Below, piece by piece: positions 7,428 to 14,920 of a stretch of DNA of 18,632 nucleotides (position 1 is the stretch's first letter; each line of letters starts with the position of its first letter). Under the pieces are notes generated by a model. It searched no databases and was not told the origin of the DNA. It saw only the letters and a list, made by a program, of their open reading frames with translations. A program made the position numbers and the translations under genes. The DNA comes from Chloroflexi bacterium UBA4733 (GTDB taxonomy: Bacteria; Chloroflexota; UBA4733), in the NCBI GenBank assembly GCA_002404055.1, contig DHIZ01000010.1, forward strand, positions 1-18,632, written 5' to 3'.

Positions 7428-7594
7428 TGTCGGTGCTTGCGTCGCCACGATTGACCGCCTTTGGACACGAGGTCGATACCAGTCCCCAGGCGCTTGGGGA
7501 GCTGCTTGATCCAGACACCCCATCGCTGGAGGCTGTCGCGCGAGAGCAGCCCCTGGCGCACGGCCCCGGCGGCAGGCGCGGGCGCATCTGCTGA
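7427..7594 (+). pseudogene. Truncated ORF, possible phytanoyl-CoA dioxygenase-like remnant
   Basis: A 55-codon frame starts at an ATG overlapping the preceding stop (TGATG), which suggests it was a coupled operon member. It reads MSVLASPRLTAFGHEVDTSP, then QALGEL, LLDPDTPSLEAVARE and a basic end. From memory, the first part resembles the N-terminus of PhyH-like dioxygenases of Chloroflexota (LTAFG..VDTSP.ALGEL.D), and LLDP..P...A.A resembles a segment normally about 60 residues further in. That would fit an internal deletion plus frameshift. No HxD iron-binding motif remains. It could instead be an uncharacterised small protein; the family link is tentative. Confidence 0.35.
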
Positions 7595-7615
7595 AGACGC
7601 GGGAGGGCAGCACCG

Positions 7616-8075
7616 ATGGCAGAGGCAACGACGGTCGCGCGGTTTCCAAGCGGTTTCGCCGCCGATCTGGTCGCCGGGGGCCGCACGCTCTGGATGGCGT
7701 GGACGAGTTGCGATACGGGCGAGGCGGCGCGCGGTGAGGAGACGCCGTGGGTCGTCTGGGCGGAGCGGCGGGACGAGCAGCACGCCATCATCGCCTGGCG
7801 CGACGGTCGGCAGACGACGGTGGCTGCCGCGCGGCAGCCGCTCTTGCTGCCGGCGGCGACGTGCGGGGCTGTGCCGTCAGCGTGCGCTGCCTCGATCCTG
7901 AGCGCCCGCGGACGACAGGTCTGGGCGAGGAGCAGCGCGTCTCCGCAGCGGGCACTTCCGGTTGGGCCCCTGTCCTGGCAGCGGCCGTCGACGGTGGCGT
8001 GTGGTGCGCCTGGGACGCCTGGGATGGCGCGGCTTACCGGGTGATGCTCAGCCCTGCCACGGGTGTCCACCAAAG
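7616..8075 (+). pseudogene. Frameshifted, truncated gene with beta-propeller-like repeats
   Basis: The frame from ATG 7616 begins MAEATTVARFPSGFAADLVA and reads like a real protein up to about QPLLLPAATCG (near 7860), with GRTLWMAW and TPWVVWAERRDEQ. It then turns Ser/Ala/Pro-rich and stops at 8044. The protein-like reading continues in a different frame from about 7940 as SGWAPVLAAAVDGGVWCAWD followed by AWDGAAYRVMLSPATG. The alternation of small-residue strands with V-W-x-A-W/VWCAW is typical of beta-propeller or BNR-like proteins. I infer one ancestral gene with at least one frameshift and loss of its 3' part. What follows to 8248 shows no recognisable coding pattern. Confidence 0.5.
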
Positions 8076-8248
8076 TTTTGCGCTGCTAGCTTGCTTTCTT
8101 CTGGAGCCTCGGCAGCTCTGCCTGATGGCTGTGATCACCTCCCTTCTGGAACGCCGCGCGCTTAGCGAAAAACTTTTCTGGGGGACACCCACTGGCCCCC
8201 ACGCGCACCAGCTACAATCAGGACGGTGAAGAAACGGTAGGCGGTGAG

Positions 8249-9235
8249 ATGGAACAGACGATAACCGAACAGCCTACAAAGGGCTGCTGCACGCCGGCCC
8301 GACCGGCGGCGCCGGCGAGCGAAGCGAGACCGTGCGGCACGGCTCAAGTCGCGATGCAAGAGCGTAGCGCGCCGCGGCCGCGCAGCGGGATGACCGCCAT
8401 CCCCGGCGGAACCTTCTTGATGGGCACCGACGACAAAGAGGGCTTCCCGGAGGACGGGGAAGGGCCGATTCGCAGCGTGACGGTTGCACCGTTTCAGATG
8501 GATCGCCGTGCCGTGACCAACGCGCAGTTCGCGGAGTTCGTGCGCGCCACCCGCTATAAAACGGAGGCGGAACGCTTCGGTTGGACCTACGTCTTCCACC
8601 AGTTCGTTTCCCCGCAATCGCGCCAGCGGGTGATGGGCGTCAGCGGCCAGGCCCGCTGGTGGCTCGCCGTGAAGGGCGCGAACTGGACCCACCCGGAAGG
8701 GCCGGACTCTACCCTGCGCCAGCGTGACAACCACCCGGTGATCCACGTTTCCTGGAACGATGCGCAAGCCTATTGCGCCTGGGCAGGCACGCGGCTGCCA
8801 ACGGAAGCGGAGTGGGAGTTCGCCGCGCGGGGTGGTCTGGAACAGCAACGCTACCCCTGGGGCGACGACCTGACACCGGGCGGTGTGTTCATGTGCAACA
8901 CCTGGCAGGGTCGCTTCCCGGAAGTCAACACCAGCGAGGACGGCTACGCCGGCGCCGCGCCCGCCGGCGCCTTCCTGCCCAACGGCTACGGCCTCTATAA
9001 CGTTGTCGGTAACGTCTGGGAGTGGTGCGCCGACTGGTTCAGCCCCACTCACCACGTCACTGGGCCGCGCGATAACCCGGTCGGGCCGGCCACCGGGCAG
9101 TCGCGGGTCGTGCGCGGCGGCTCCTACCTCTGCCACAAATCGTACTGCAATCGCTATCGGGTGGCAGCGCGCAGCGCCAATACTCCCGACAGTTCCGCCG
9201 GCAACCTGGGGTTCCGCTGCGTCAGCGACGTATAG
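8249..9235 (+). CDS. Formylglycine-generating enzyme (SUMF1/FGE-type sulfatase maturase)
   Basis: This copper-dependent oxidase converts a cysteine in a CxPxR motif of type I sulfatases to the catalytic formylglycine. The FGE-sulfatase fold is seen from MTAIPGGTFLMGTDD (about 48-62), through AVTNAQFAEFV, HPVIHVSWNDAQAYCAWAG and RLPTEAEWEFAARGG, to NVWEWCADWF and RVVRGGSYLC, ending GNLGFRCVSD. The two cysteines that bind copper and carry out oxidation are present as Cys295 and Cys300 (CHKSYC, a C-x4-C), which separates true FGEs from the many inactive relatives. The N-terminal TKGCCTPARP stretch resembles that of other bacterial FGEs. The ATG at 8249 follows GGCGGTGAG. The length of 328 is typical. 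No sulfatase gene is in the window, so its client must be encoded elsewhere. It is followed 31 nt later by the PLP enzyme gene. Confidence 0.93.
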   Translation: MEQTITEQPTKGCCTPARPAAPASEARPCGTAQVAMQERSAPRPRSGMTAIPGGTFLMGTDDKEGFPEDGEGPIRSVTVAPFQMDRRAVTNAQFAEFVRATRYKTEAERFGWTYVFHQFVSPQSRQRVMGVSGQARWWLAVKGANWTHPEGPDSTLRQRDNHPVIHVSWNDAQAYCAWAGTRLPTEAEWEFAARGGLEQQRYPWGDDLTPGGVFMCNTWQGRFPEVNTSEDGYAGAAPAGAFLPNGYGLYNVVGNVWEWCADWFSPTHHVTGPRDNPVGPATGQSRVVRGGSYLCHKSYCNRYRVAARSANTPDSSAGNLGFRCVSDV

Positions 9236-9266
9236 CGGCACGCTCTAAATCAGAGAAAGGACCACG

Positions 9267-10517
9267 ATGCCACTCGGTACATATCCCATAGCCAACCTCA
9301 CGACCATACCGTCGCCCGCCGTCCTGGTGTTTCGGGAGTACCTCGAACACAACCTGGAGCAGACCATCGCCCTGGCCGGCGGTCCCGACAGGTTGCGTCC
9401 GCACTGCAAGACGCATAAGACCCACGAGATCATCCGCATGTGGCTACAGCGCGGCGTGACGCGGCACAAGTGTGCGACGTTGCGCGAGGCGGCCATGTGC
9501 ATCGAAGCCGGCGCGCGTGACGTCGTGGTCGCCTACCAGATGGTCGGCCCTAACGTGGCGCAACTTGTCTCCCTGACCGCCGACCATCCAGACGTGAAGC
9601 TGGCGGCATTAGTGGATACCGCCAGCGCCGCCGAAGCGCTCTCGCAGGCGGCCAACGCCAGGGGTGTCATCGTCGGCGTACACGTTGACCTCGATACCGG
9701 CCTTCACCGCACCGGCATCAGCGTGGAAGCGGCGCCTGCCCTGTATGCCACGATCGCCTCGCTACCGGGGCTACGCCTGGATGGCCTCCACGTCTACGAC
9801 GCGCAGAACAACGTTTTTGCCGATCCGGTGGAGCGAGAGGCGGCAGTGACCGAGACGATCAATGCAGTATGCCGCCTTGTCGACGCCCTCGTCGGCGCGG
9901 GCTATCCGGTGCCGGAGGTCGTCTGCGGCGGCAGCGCCACCTTCCCCTACTACGCCCACCAGGGCAAACCCTTCACCGGCTCGCCAGGAACTACCGTGTT
10001 CTGGGACCATGGCTACGCGCAGAAGTATCCAGACCTTGATGCCCACTTCGTGCCGGCCGCCTTGCTGCTGGGTCGCGTCGTCAGCCGCCCGGCGCCGCAG
10101 CACCTGACGCTGGACATCGGCAGCAAGGCTATAGCGGCTGATCCGCCGATTGGCAAACGCGGTCGCCTACTCGGGTTGGAAGGCGCCGAAACGCTGCTGC
10201 ACAATGAGGAACATTGGACGCTGCAAACGGACCGAGCCGGGGCGTACACCGTTGGCGACCTGATCCTGGTGATACCGACCCATATCTGCCCCTGTACCAA
10301 CTTGCACCCGCAGTTGTATGTCGTCGAGCGCGACGGCAGCCTGGGCGAGTGCTGGGAAGTGGCGGCGCGGCAACGGACATTGACGTTGCCACCATTTTTA
10401 GGTTGGCAAGATGCCAGGCCAGGCGCAGCGATCAATCGGACGCCGTATGGGCGGCGACCGTCAGATATTCCTTTTCGTGGGGGAGAATCAGGAGCAGTTG
10501 ATGGCAGGAGAAGGTAA
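9267..10517 (+). CDS. D-threonine aldolase / D-serine dehydratase-like PLP enzyme (DSD1 family)
   Basis: This is a fold-type III PLP enzyme acting on D-beta-hydroxy amino acids: aldol cleavage of D-threonine-like substrates or dehydration of D-serine. The PLP-binding lysine is K48 in RPHCKTHKT, and the barrel domain includes GVHVDLDTGLHRTGI and LDGLHVYDAQNN. The divalent-metal site of the C-terminal domain is visible as H339-x-C341 in PTHICPC. ATG 9267 follows AAAGGA at about 6 nt. The family normally ends soon after the W.VAAR segment, here at residues 362-368. Instead the frame continues for 48 extra residues and overlaps the cupin start by 17 nt. One base out of frame, a TGA at 10381-10383 would give the expected short end, so a small indel near 10371 is suspected. 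The preferred substrate cannot be told from the sequence. Confidence 0.88.
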   Translation: MPLGTYPIANLTTIPSPAVLVFREYLEHNLEQTIALAGGPDRLRPHCKTHKTHEIIRMWLQRGVTRHKCATLREAAMCIEAGARDVVVAYQMVGPNVAQLVSLTADHPDVKLAALVDTASAAEALSQAANARGVIVGVHVDLDTGLHRTGISVEAAPALYATIASLPGLRLDGLHVYDAQNNVFADPVEREAAVTETINAVCRLVDALVGAGYPVPEVVCGGSATFPYYAHQGKPFTGSPGTTVFWDHGYAQKYPDLDAHFVPAALLLGRVVSRPAPQHLTLDIGSKAIAADPPIGKRGRLLGLEGAETLLHNEEHWTLQTDRAGAYTVGDLILVIPTHICPCTNLHPQLYVVERDGSLGECWEVAARQRTLTLPPFLGWQDARPGAAINRTPYGRRPSDIPFRGGESGAVDGRRR

Positions 10518-10932
10518 GCGCTTCGTCACTCCAGGCGACGTGGAGACGCAGGTCTTCGACTGGGGCGTCATCCGCTTCATGAGTGAACCGCGCGTGACGG
10601 CGGCAGAGCGCATCACCGCCGGCGTGGTGACGCTGGGGCCAGGCAAGGGACACACGCGGCACAACCACCCTGGCGTGGAAGAGATCCTGTATATCCTGAC
10701 CGGTTCCGGCGACCAGATGGTGGAAGACGCTGAGGGAAACCCGGTGCGCCGCAACGTGCATGCCGGCGATCTGGTCCACATCCCGCCCGACGTGTTCCAT
10801 GAAACGATCAATGCCGGGACCGAGCCGATGCAATTGCTGGCTGTGTATTCACCGCCCGGCCCGGAAGCCCTGCTACGCGCCATGCCCGAATGCCGCATCG
10901 TGCCGCCCGGACAACAAACCGACCGGCCTTGA
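10501..10932 (+). CDS. Cupin-domain protein
   Basis: This is a small single-domain cupin (143 residues). Motif 1 is GKGHTRHNHPGVEEILYILTG, giving putative metal ligands H54, H56 and E60 or E61. Motif 2 is HAGDLVHIPPDVFHETIN, giving H100. Stand-alone cupins beside sugar catabolic genes are often isomerases, epimerases or dioxygenases, but nothing here decides between them. The start at ATG 10501 is supported by AGGAG at 10490-10494 with 6 nt spacing. A longer frame from 10411 is rejected because it would bury this ribosome site. It overlaps the odd tail of the upstream PLP enzyme gene and is likely in the same operon. Confidence 0.87.
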   Translation: MAGEGKRFVTPGDVETQVFDWGVIRFMSEPRVTAAERITAGVVTLGPGKGHTRHNHPGVEEILYILTGSGDQMVEDAEGNPVRRNVHAGDLVHIPPDVFHETINAGTEPMQLLAVYSPPGPEALLRAMPECRIVPPGQQTDRP

Positions 10933-11075
10933 TCCCACCCACGACCGCTGCGATGAGCAACGGTCACCGCCTGCGGCGAATGTCATAGAGGCGAATCCGC
11001 CAGATGACGGGGCAATACCTGCCGAAATAGGTGGTACGGCATGCCGGCGTTGCTGTCACCATAGACGTGATGTCC

Positions 11076-11081
11076 AAGGAG
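11076..11081 (+). promoter_or_regulatory. Shine-Dalgarno deciding the phosphatase start
   Basis: AAGGAG lies 9 nt before ATG 11091. This favours it over the upstream in-frame GTG 11031 and ATG 11070, whose extra residues show no family similarity. Confidence 0.65.
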
Positions 11082-11090
11082 CATCACAGG

Positions 11091-11615
11091 ATGGCAGTTC
11101 AGGGTTTCTACTGGCTCATCGCGCACGAACTCGCCGGATGCGGCCGGCCGGGTGGACCCGATTCCGCGCCGTCAGGACGCGGGCGTGACCGGGCCGCTGA
11201 ACAGAATATTCGGCCCGATCGGCTTGAGGCCGACCTCGCCTGGCTGTGTGCGGAGGGCATTGGCAGCATCCTATCACTCACGGAGACGCCGCTCCCCGTC
11301 GAAGCGATTCAAATTGCCGGTCTCAACTCCCTCCATCTGGCCGTCGACGACATGACCGCACCCACGCCGATGCAACTCCAGCAGGCCCTCGGCTTCATCG
11401 ACTGGCAACGCGCCCTGGGCCGGCCCGTCGCCGTACACTGCCGGATGGGTCAGGGCCGCACCGGCGCCGTCCTGGCAGCGCACCTCATCCGTGACGGCAT
11501 GGCGCCGGACGCAGCAATCAGCCACCTGCGCAGCATCTGCCCAGGTGCGCTGGGCAGCCCGAGTCAGGAACGCGCCTTGCACGCCTTCGCTGCGCGGCGG
11601 GACTGGGTGCTGTAA
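11091..11615 (+). CDS. Dual-specificity/tyrosine phosphatase-like protein (CX5R)
   Basis: This is a cysteine-dependent phosphatase of the DSP/PTP superfamily, 174 residues and cytosolic. The signature loop is VHCRMGQGRTG, giving nucleophile C117 and phosphate-binding R123. The probable general acid is D86 or D87 in LAVDDMTAPT. The start FYWLIAHELAGCGRPGG matches the typical FxWL..G.LAG..RPG opening of bacterial members, which supports ATG 11091 as the start. The following AWLCAEGIGSILSLTE is the usual second strand region. Substrates may be phosphoproteins, phosphoinositides or phosphosugars; this cannot be resolved here. It lies 158 nt after the cupin gene and convergent with the minus-strand operon; the 142 bp between shows only a weak ACGTT-gagg-AACGT hairpin without a T-tract. 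Confidence 0.88.
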   Translation: MAVQGFYWLIAHELAGCGRPGGPDSAPSGRGRDRAAEQNIRPDRLEADLAWLCAEGIGSILSLTETPLPVEAIQIAGLNSLHLAVDDMTAPTPMQLQQALGFIDWQRALGRPVAVHCRMGQGRTGAVLAAHLIRDGMAPDAAISHLRSICPGALGSPSQERALHAFAARRDWVL

Positions 11616-11757
11616 CGCGCCGGAGCCCCCGCGACGACGACGTTGAGGAACGTTGGGAATGTCCTCTGGTCTGCCGGTCCACCCGACGATAACACCCGCA
11701 TGCGGACGGCCTGGTCATACCAATTCCGGTGACAGCGGTGGATGAGCACGTCATGCT

Positions 11758-12909
11758 TCAGTCTGCTCGCATCAGGCAAGCGGACACCACGATGGCCTGG
11801 TGTTCTCGCGCGGAGCGGTAGGCCGCTTCAACCAACGCCAGAGTCCGCAAATTGTCTTCGCCCGAATTTTCCGCCGTGCTCGAAGTGACGATGGCGCGCT
11901 GCAACGCTGCCATGGGTCCGGCAAAGGCGTCGGGAATCCAGCGACCCGTGAGCGGAATGTCATGCCAGCTTCCGGATATCTCACGCCGGCAGAAGGCGAG
12001 TGTGTCTGGACGCCCGGTCGGATAGTCGTAAAAAACGCCAAGAGTCGCTCGCGCCACGCCCTCGGTACCTTCCAGCTCGATGGTTGCACGCTCGTCATAC
12101 GGCCAGGGTAGCCCGCGGTTGCTGAGCGTACCCAATAGTCCGTCCGCCCACCCCAACGTGGCGACGGCCGCGGTTTCGCCGACGAGCGCCGAGCGATCAT
12201 CCTGGGTGGTACTGCAGAAAATCCAGGCGGGATCACCGAACAAGAAGCGAAGCAAATCCAGGAAGTGGATCGTGTCGTAGAGGAGCAGCAGCCGCTCCGC
12301 GTTATGCAACCACGGCCACAGCTCCCAGCGAATTGTTCCCAGCCGTGCGATCGTGACAAAGCGCGGCTGGCCCAGGACGCCGCGCCGCAACAGCGCACTC
12401 AACCCGCGAATCGCCGGTTCCCATCGCCCGTTCTGGTTGACCGCGAGGTGTACTCCCCGCCGCCCGGCCTCCGCCACGAGCGCTCGCGCCTCACCGAGCG
12501 TCTCCGCCAGGGGTTTCTGGCAGAGGAGCGACTTGCCGGCGCCGATTACCTGGCGGATGAGCGCGGGCTGCGCGGGCGTCGGGATCGCCAGGTCGACCAC
12601 CTGGACCCTCGGATCAGCGAGAAGCGCGTCCACGGTAGGGTAGACCCTCGCGCCGCATTCCGCGGCCAAAGCGGCCGCACGACCGGCATCCCGGTCGTAA
12701 AGGCCAATGATGGGAATGCCCGCCTGCTGGTACGCTGGGACGTGGCCGCTGCGAGCGATCAGGCCGGCCCCGACCAGGCCAACGCCGAGCCACCCACCCG
12801 TCGGCGCCGCGCGCCAGGTTTCGGGGCTGGCGAGCTCGCGCGCTACCTCGGCAACGAGCTGATCCGTGTGACCGCTTGCCGTCTGGTCTCCCCAGTGCGG
12901 TTGGCTCAT
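11758..12909 (-). CDS. Gfo/Idh/MocA-family oxidoreductase (QKP variant), last gene of ROK operon
   Basis: This is a predicted NAD(P)-dependent sugar or polyol oxidoreductase. The Rossmann motif GVGLVGAGLIARSGHVPAY lies at residues 42-60, after a 40-residue N-terminal extension unlike its neighbours. The catalytic region reads LLCQKPLAET (Q131-K132-P133), so the usual Glu is Gln while the lysine is kept. The second catalytic area reads YDTIHFLDLLRFL, keeping the histidine. The ATG at 12909 overlaps the upstream stop by four bases (ATGA). No independent ribosome site is visible, so translation is probably coupled. At 383 residues it is slightly long because of the N-terminal extension. The order ROK repressor followed by three such dehydrogenases suggests sequential oxidation, epimerisation or keto-transfer steps on one sugar. 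Confidence 0.92.
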   Translation of the reverse strand: MSQPHWGDQTASGHTDQLVAEVARELASPETWRAAPTGGWLGVGLVGAGLIARSGHVPAYQQAGIPIIGLYDRDAGRAAALAAECGARVYPTVDALLADPRVQVVDLAIPTPAQPALIRQVIGAGKSLLCQKPLAETLGEARALVAEAGRRGVHLAVNQNGRWEPAIRGLSALLRRGVLGQPRFVTIARLGTIRWELWPWLHNAERLLLLYDTIHFLDLLRFLFGDPAWIFCSTTQDDRSALVGETAAVATLGWADGLLGTLSNRGLPWPYDERATIELEGTEGVARATLGVFYDYPTGRPDTLAFCRREISGSWHDIPLTGRWIPDAFAGPMAALQRAIVTSSTAENSGEDNLRTLALVEAAYRSAREHQAIVVSACLMRAD

Positions 12910-13904
12910 GGCAGCGCGATTTCCACGGCTGTGCCCAGCCGCGCCGCCTCCAGCGCGGCCAGGCAGGCGATGGCGCTGCGGCCGCCCCCCCGTGCATCGC
13001 AGGGCACCGGCTTGCCGACCAGTATATGTTCCACGACGGCGTCCACTTCTGCCGCCACGCCGCCCTCCGGGAAGGGGTCGGTCACCAGATCGCTGAGGGG
13101 CATCCAGTCCTTGGCGCCGGCCAGGAAGACGCGGTCGCCGCGCACGGTACCGAGCGAGCCATGGACGCTGATCCCGTAGTGTGGATCAAGTGGCGCGGCA
13201 TCGCCCCAACAGGTCGTGAGATGGCCGAGCGCCCCGCTTTCGAAGCGGTAGATGGCCGTAAGGCACTCGTCCAGGTGGCTGTCCGGCAGGGCCATCCCCT
13301 CATTGCGGTAAGCACGGACCTCGACGACATCGCCGGCCAGCCAGCGCAGCGTATCCATAACGTGGACGCCGAGGGTCAAAATGGAGGGCGAGTAGCTGCG
13401 CCCGGCCTTCTCGACAATGCCGGGGATCACCCGCAGTTGATCGGTGAGATAGTTGCCTTCGACGTAAAACAACGTTCCCAGGCGACCGCCCTCCACCAGA
13501 GCCTTGACCCGCCGAAAGTGCGGCCAGGTCCGCAGTACCTGTCCCACCGCCACCAGTTTGCCGGTTTCATCCGCCCGGCGGACGACAGCGGCGACCTGCT
13601 CGATAGAGACGCCGAGCGGCTTCTCCACGAAGACGTGCTTCCCGGCATCGAGGGCGGCGAGTACCAGTTCCGTATGCAGCCGGTCGGGCGCGTGGATCGA
13701 GACGAGGTCGACGTCGAGCCGGAGGATGTCATCGGCGCCGTGGTAGCTTCGCTCGACGCCGTAGCGCGCGGCCAACTCAGCCCGGCGGCGGCCGTCGGGG
13801 TCGGCGATGGCCACGACGTGCGTATGCGGGTGTTTTGCGTAGGCGTCCAGAAACCCGCCGCCGTTCGATCCGACGCCAATCATGCCCACTCGCACCGTAT
13901 CCAT
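12906..13904 (-). CDS. Gfo/Idh/MocA-family oxidoreductase (canonical EKP)
   Basis: This is a 332-residue NAD(P)-dependent dehydrogenase. The nucleotide-binding motif is VGMIGVGSNGGGFLDAYAKH (6-25) and the beta-2 acidic residue is in VAIADPDGRRR. The catalytic EKP motif is intact at 94-96 (VFVEKPLGV), and the active-site helix contains LGVHVMDTLRWLAGDV. It is the only one of the four family members in this window with the textbook motif. The ATG at 13904 is chosen over GTG 13913 because AAGGAG (13913-13918) would overlap the GTG but sits 8 nt from the ATG. It starts two bases after the preceding stop and ends overlapping the next start by four bases, so it is an internal operon gene. The substrate is not deducible. 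Confidence 0.93.
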   Translation of the reverse strand: MDTVRVGMIGVGSNGGGFLDAYAKHPHTHVVAIADPDGRRRAELAARYGVERSYHGADDILRLDVDLVSIHAPDRLHTELVLAALDAGKHVFVEKPLGVSIEQVAAVVRRADETGKLVAVGQVLRTWPHFRRVKALVEGGRLGTLFYVEGNYLTDQLRVIPGIVEKAGRSYSPSILTLGVHVMDTLRWLAGDVVEVRAYRNEGMALPDSHLDECLTAIYRFESGALGHLTTCWGDAAPLDPHYGISVHGSLGTVRGDRVFLAGAKDWMPLSDLVTDPFPEGGVAAEVDAVVEHILVGKPVPCDARGGGRSAIACLAALEAARLGTAVEIALP

Positions 13905-13906
13905 TT

Positions 13907-14905
13907 TTAACACTCCTTCTCACCAATGATCACGGGCATCTCTGTGTCGGCCGCGTCGCGCGCGTACAGGGCGGCGCGCGTCGCCGCCACGGCGTCAGCA
14001 ACCGACAGGACCGTCTGTGCGTCACCTCGTATCCGCGCCACCAGATCAGCGCCGCTGGAAGCAGGAGACGGTGTGATCGGGAGGACCCGCTGCCGTTCCC
14101 GCCCGGCCCGCCAGTACCACAACCCCGCGCGGTCCAGCGTGGTGACTTCGGCGGTTCCCTCGCTGCCGATGACAAAGAAGCGGCAATCCCAGGGTGCACC
14201 GATTGGTACCAGCCAATCGGCCTCTAAGCTCGCCGCGGCGCCGCTGCTCAGCCGAAATAACGCCTGGCCGATGTCGTGGAAACCCCGGTGAGTGAAACGC
14301 TTCTGCGCCTGGGCCGCCTGGACGGACACCACCTCAGCGCCCGTGATCCAACGCACGAGATCGATGTCATGGATCATGAGGTCGAGGAAGATGCCGCCCT
14401 CGCGTTGGCGTTCCCACATCCAGGGTTCACTCTGGACGACGGAGAACTCGTGGGGGCGCATCGCCACGCAGCCGGCGACCGTGCCGAGTCGCCCGCTGTC
14501 CACCAGTTGCTTGAGGGCGAGAAAGATCGGGCTGAACCGCTCCGTCAGCATCATTTGCAGTTGACCGGGGCCACGCGCGCCGGCCTGTTCCAACTGATCG
14601 AGCGCCAGGTGGTCGATGGCCATCGGCTTGTCCACCAGGACATGCAAGCCGCGCTCGAGACAGGCCAGTGTGACGGCCGCCTTCTGATCATGCGGCGGAC
14701 AGACGACCACCAGGCCGGGGGACTCGCGATCCAGCATCTGCTGCCAATCCGCGTACGTCGGCACGCCGTAGCGCTCGGACGCCTGATCGCGCCGCTCCTT
14801 GTCCTCGTCCGCGATGGCGACAAGTGCGGCGTCACCGCCGGCGAGGACTTCGGCGATACCGCCGTGTCCGTGGATGCGCAGCCCAATGGCTGCCACGCGC
14901 AGCAT
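13907..14905 (-). CDS. Gfo/Idh/MocA-family oxidoreductase (DKP variant)
   Basis: This is a 332-residue NAD(P)-dependent oxidoreductase, the first of three in the operon. The Rossmann start is LRVAAIGLRIHGHGGIAEV, with HGHGG replacing the common GxGxxG pattern, and the beta-2 acidic end is AIADEDKERR. The catalytic motif is D92-K93-P94 (VLVDKPMAI), a conservative Glu-to-Asp change. The D-x3-H pair expected in the active-site helix is present in FLDLMIHDIDLVRWI. The ATG at 14905 has AAAGGAG (14914-14920) at 8 nt. It begins 15 nt after the ROK gene stop and ends 2 nt before the next start, so all four genes should be one transcript. It was probably derived from the same ancestor as its neighbours but is well diverged from them. 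Confidence 0.93.
   Translation of the reverse strand: MLRVAAIGLRIHGHGGIAEVLAGGDAALVAIADEDKERRDQASERYGVPTYADWQQMLDRESPGLVVVCPPHDQKAAVTLACLERGLHVLVDKPMAIDHLALDQLEQAGARGPGQLQMMLTERFSPIFLALKQLVDSGRLGTVAGCVAMRPHEFSVVQSEPWMWERQREGGIFLDLMIHDIDLVRWITGAEVVSVQAAQAQKRFTHRGFHDIGQALFRLSSGAAASLEADWLVPIGAPWDCRFFVIGSEGTAEVTTLDRAGLWYWRAGRERQRVLPITPSPASSGADLVARIRGDAQTVLSVADAVAATRAALYARDAADTEMPVIIGEKEC
13913..13918 (-). promoter_or_regulatory. Shine-Dalgarno deciding the dehydrogenase start at 13904
   Basis: On the minus strand AAGGAG ends 8 nt before ATG 13904 and physically overlaps the alternative GTG at 13913, ruling that one out. Confidence 0.75.
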
Positions 14906-14920
14906 CGTGTCGTCTCCTTT

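Noticed and set aside
7282..8073. 263-codon minus-strand frame across the broken-gene zone
   Set aside because: I considered it as the real gene there, but it is rich in Ser/Arg/Pro/Ala with no domain pattern, while the plus strand shows protein-like segments and coupled starts.
8181..8202. TGGGGG...CCCCCA hairpin upstream of the FGE gene
   Set aside because: A six-base stem with an 11-base loop and no T-run; it may be chance in GC-rich DNA.
8162..9241. 359-codon minus-strand frame
   Set aside because: It lies opposite the FGE gene, whose catalytic motifs are intact, and looks like a mirror frame of GC-rich sequence.
11616..11757. Possible bidirectional terminator between the convergent genes
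   Set aside because: Only a 5-bp ACGTT/AACGT stem without a T-tract is visible, too weak to annotate.
12876..13910. 344-codon plus-strand frame, and a second at 12265-13179
   Set aside because: Both are antisense to two well-supported dehydrogenase genes and lack recognisable domains.
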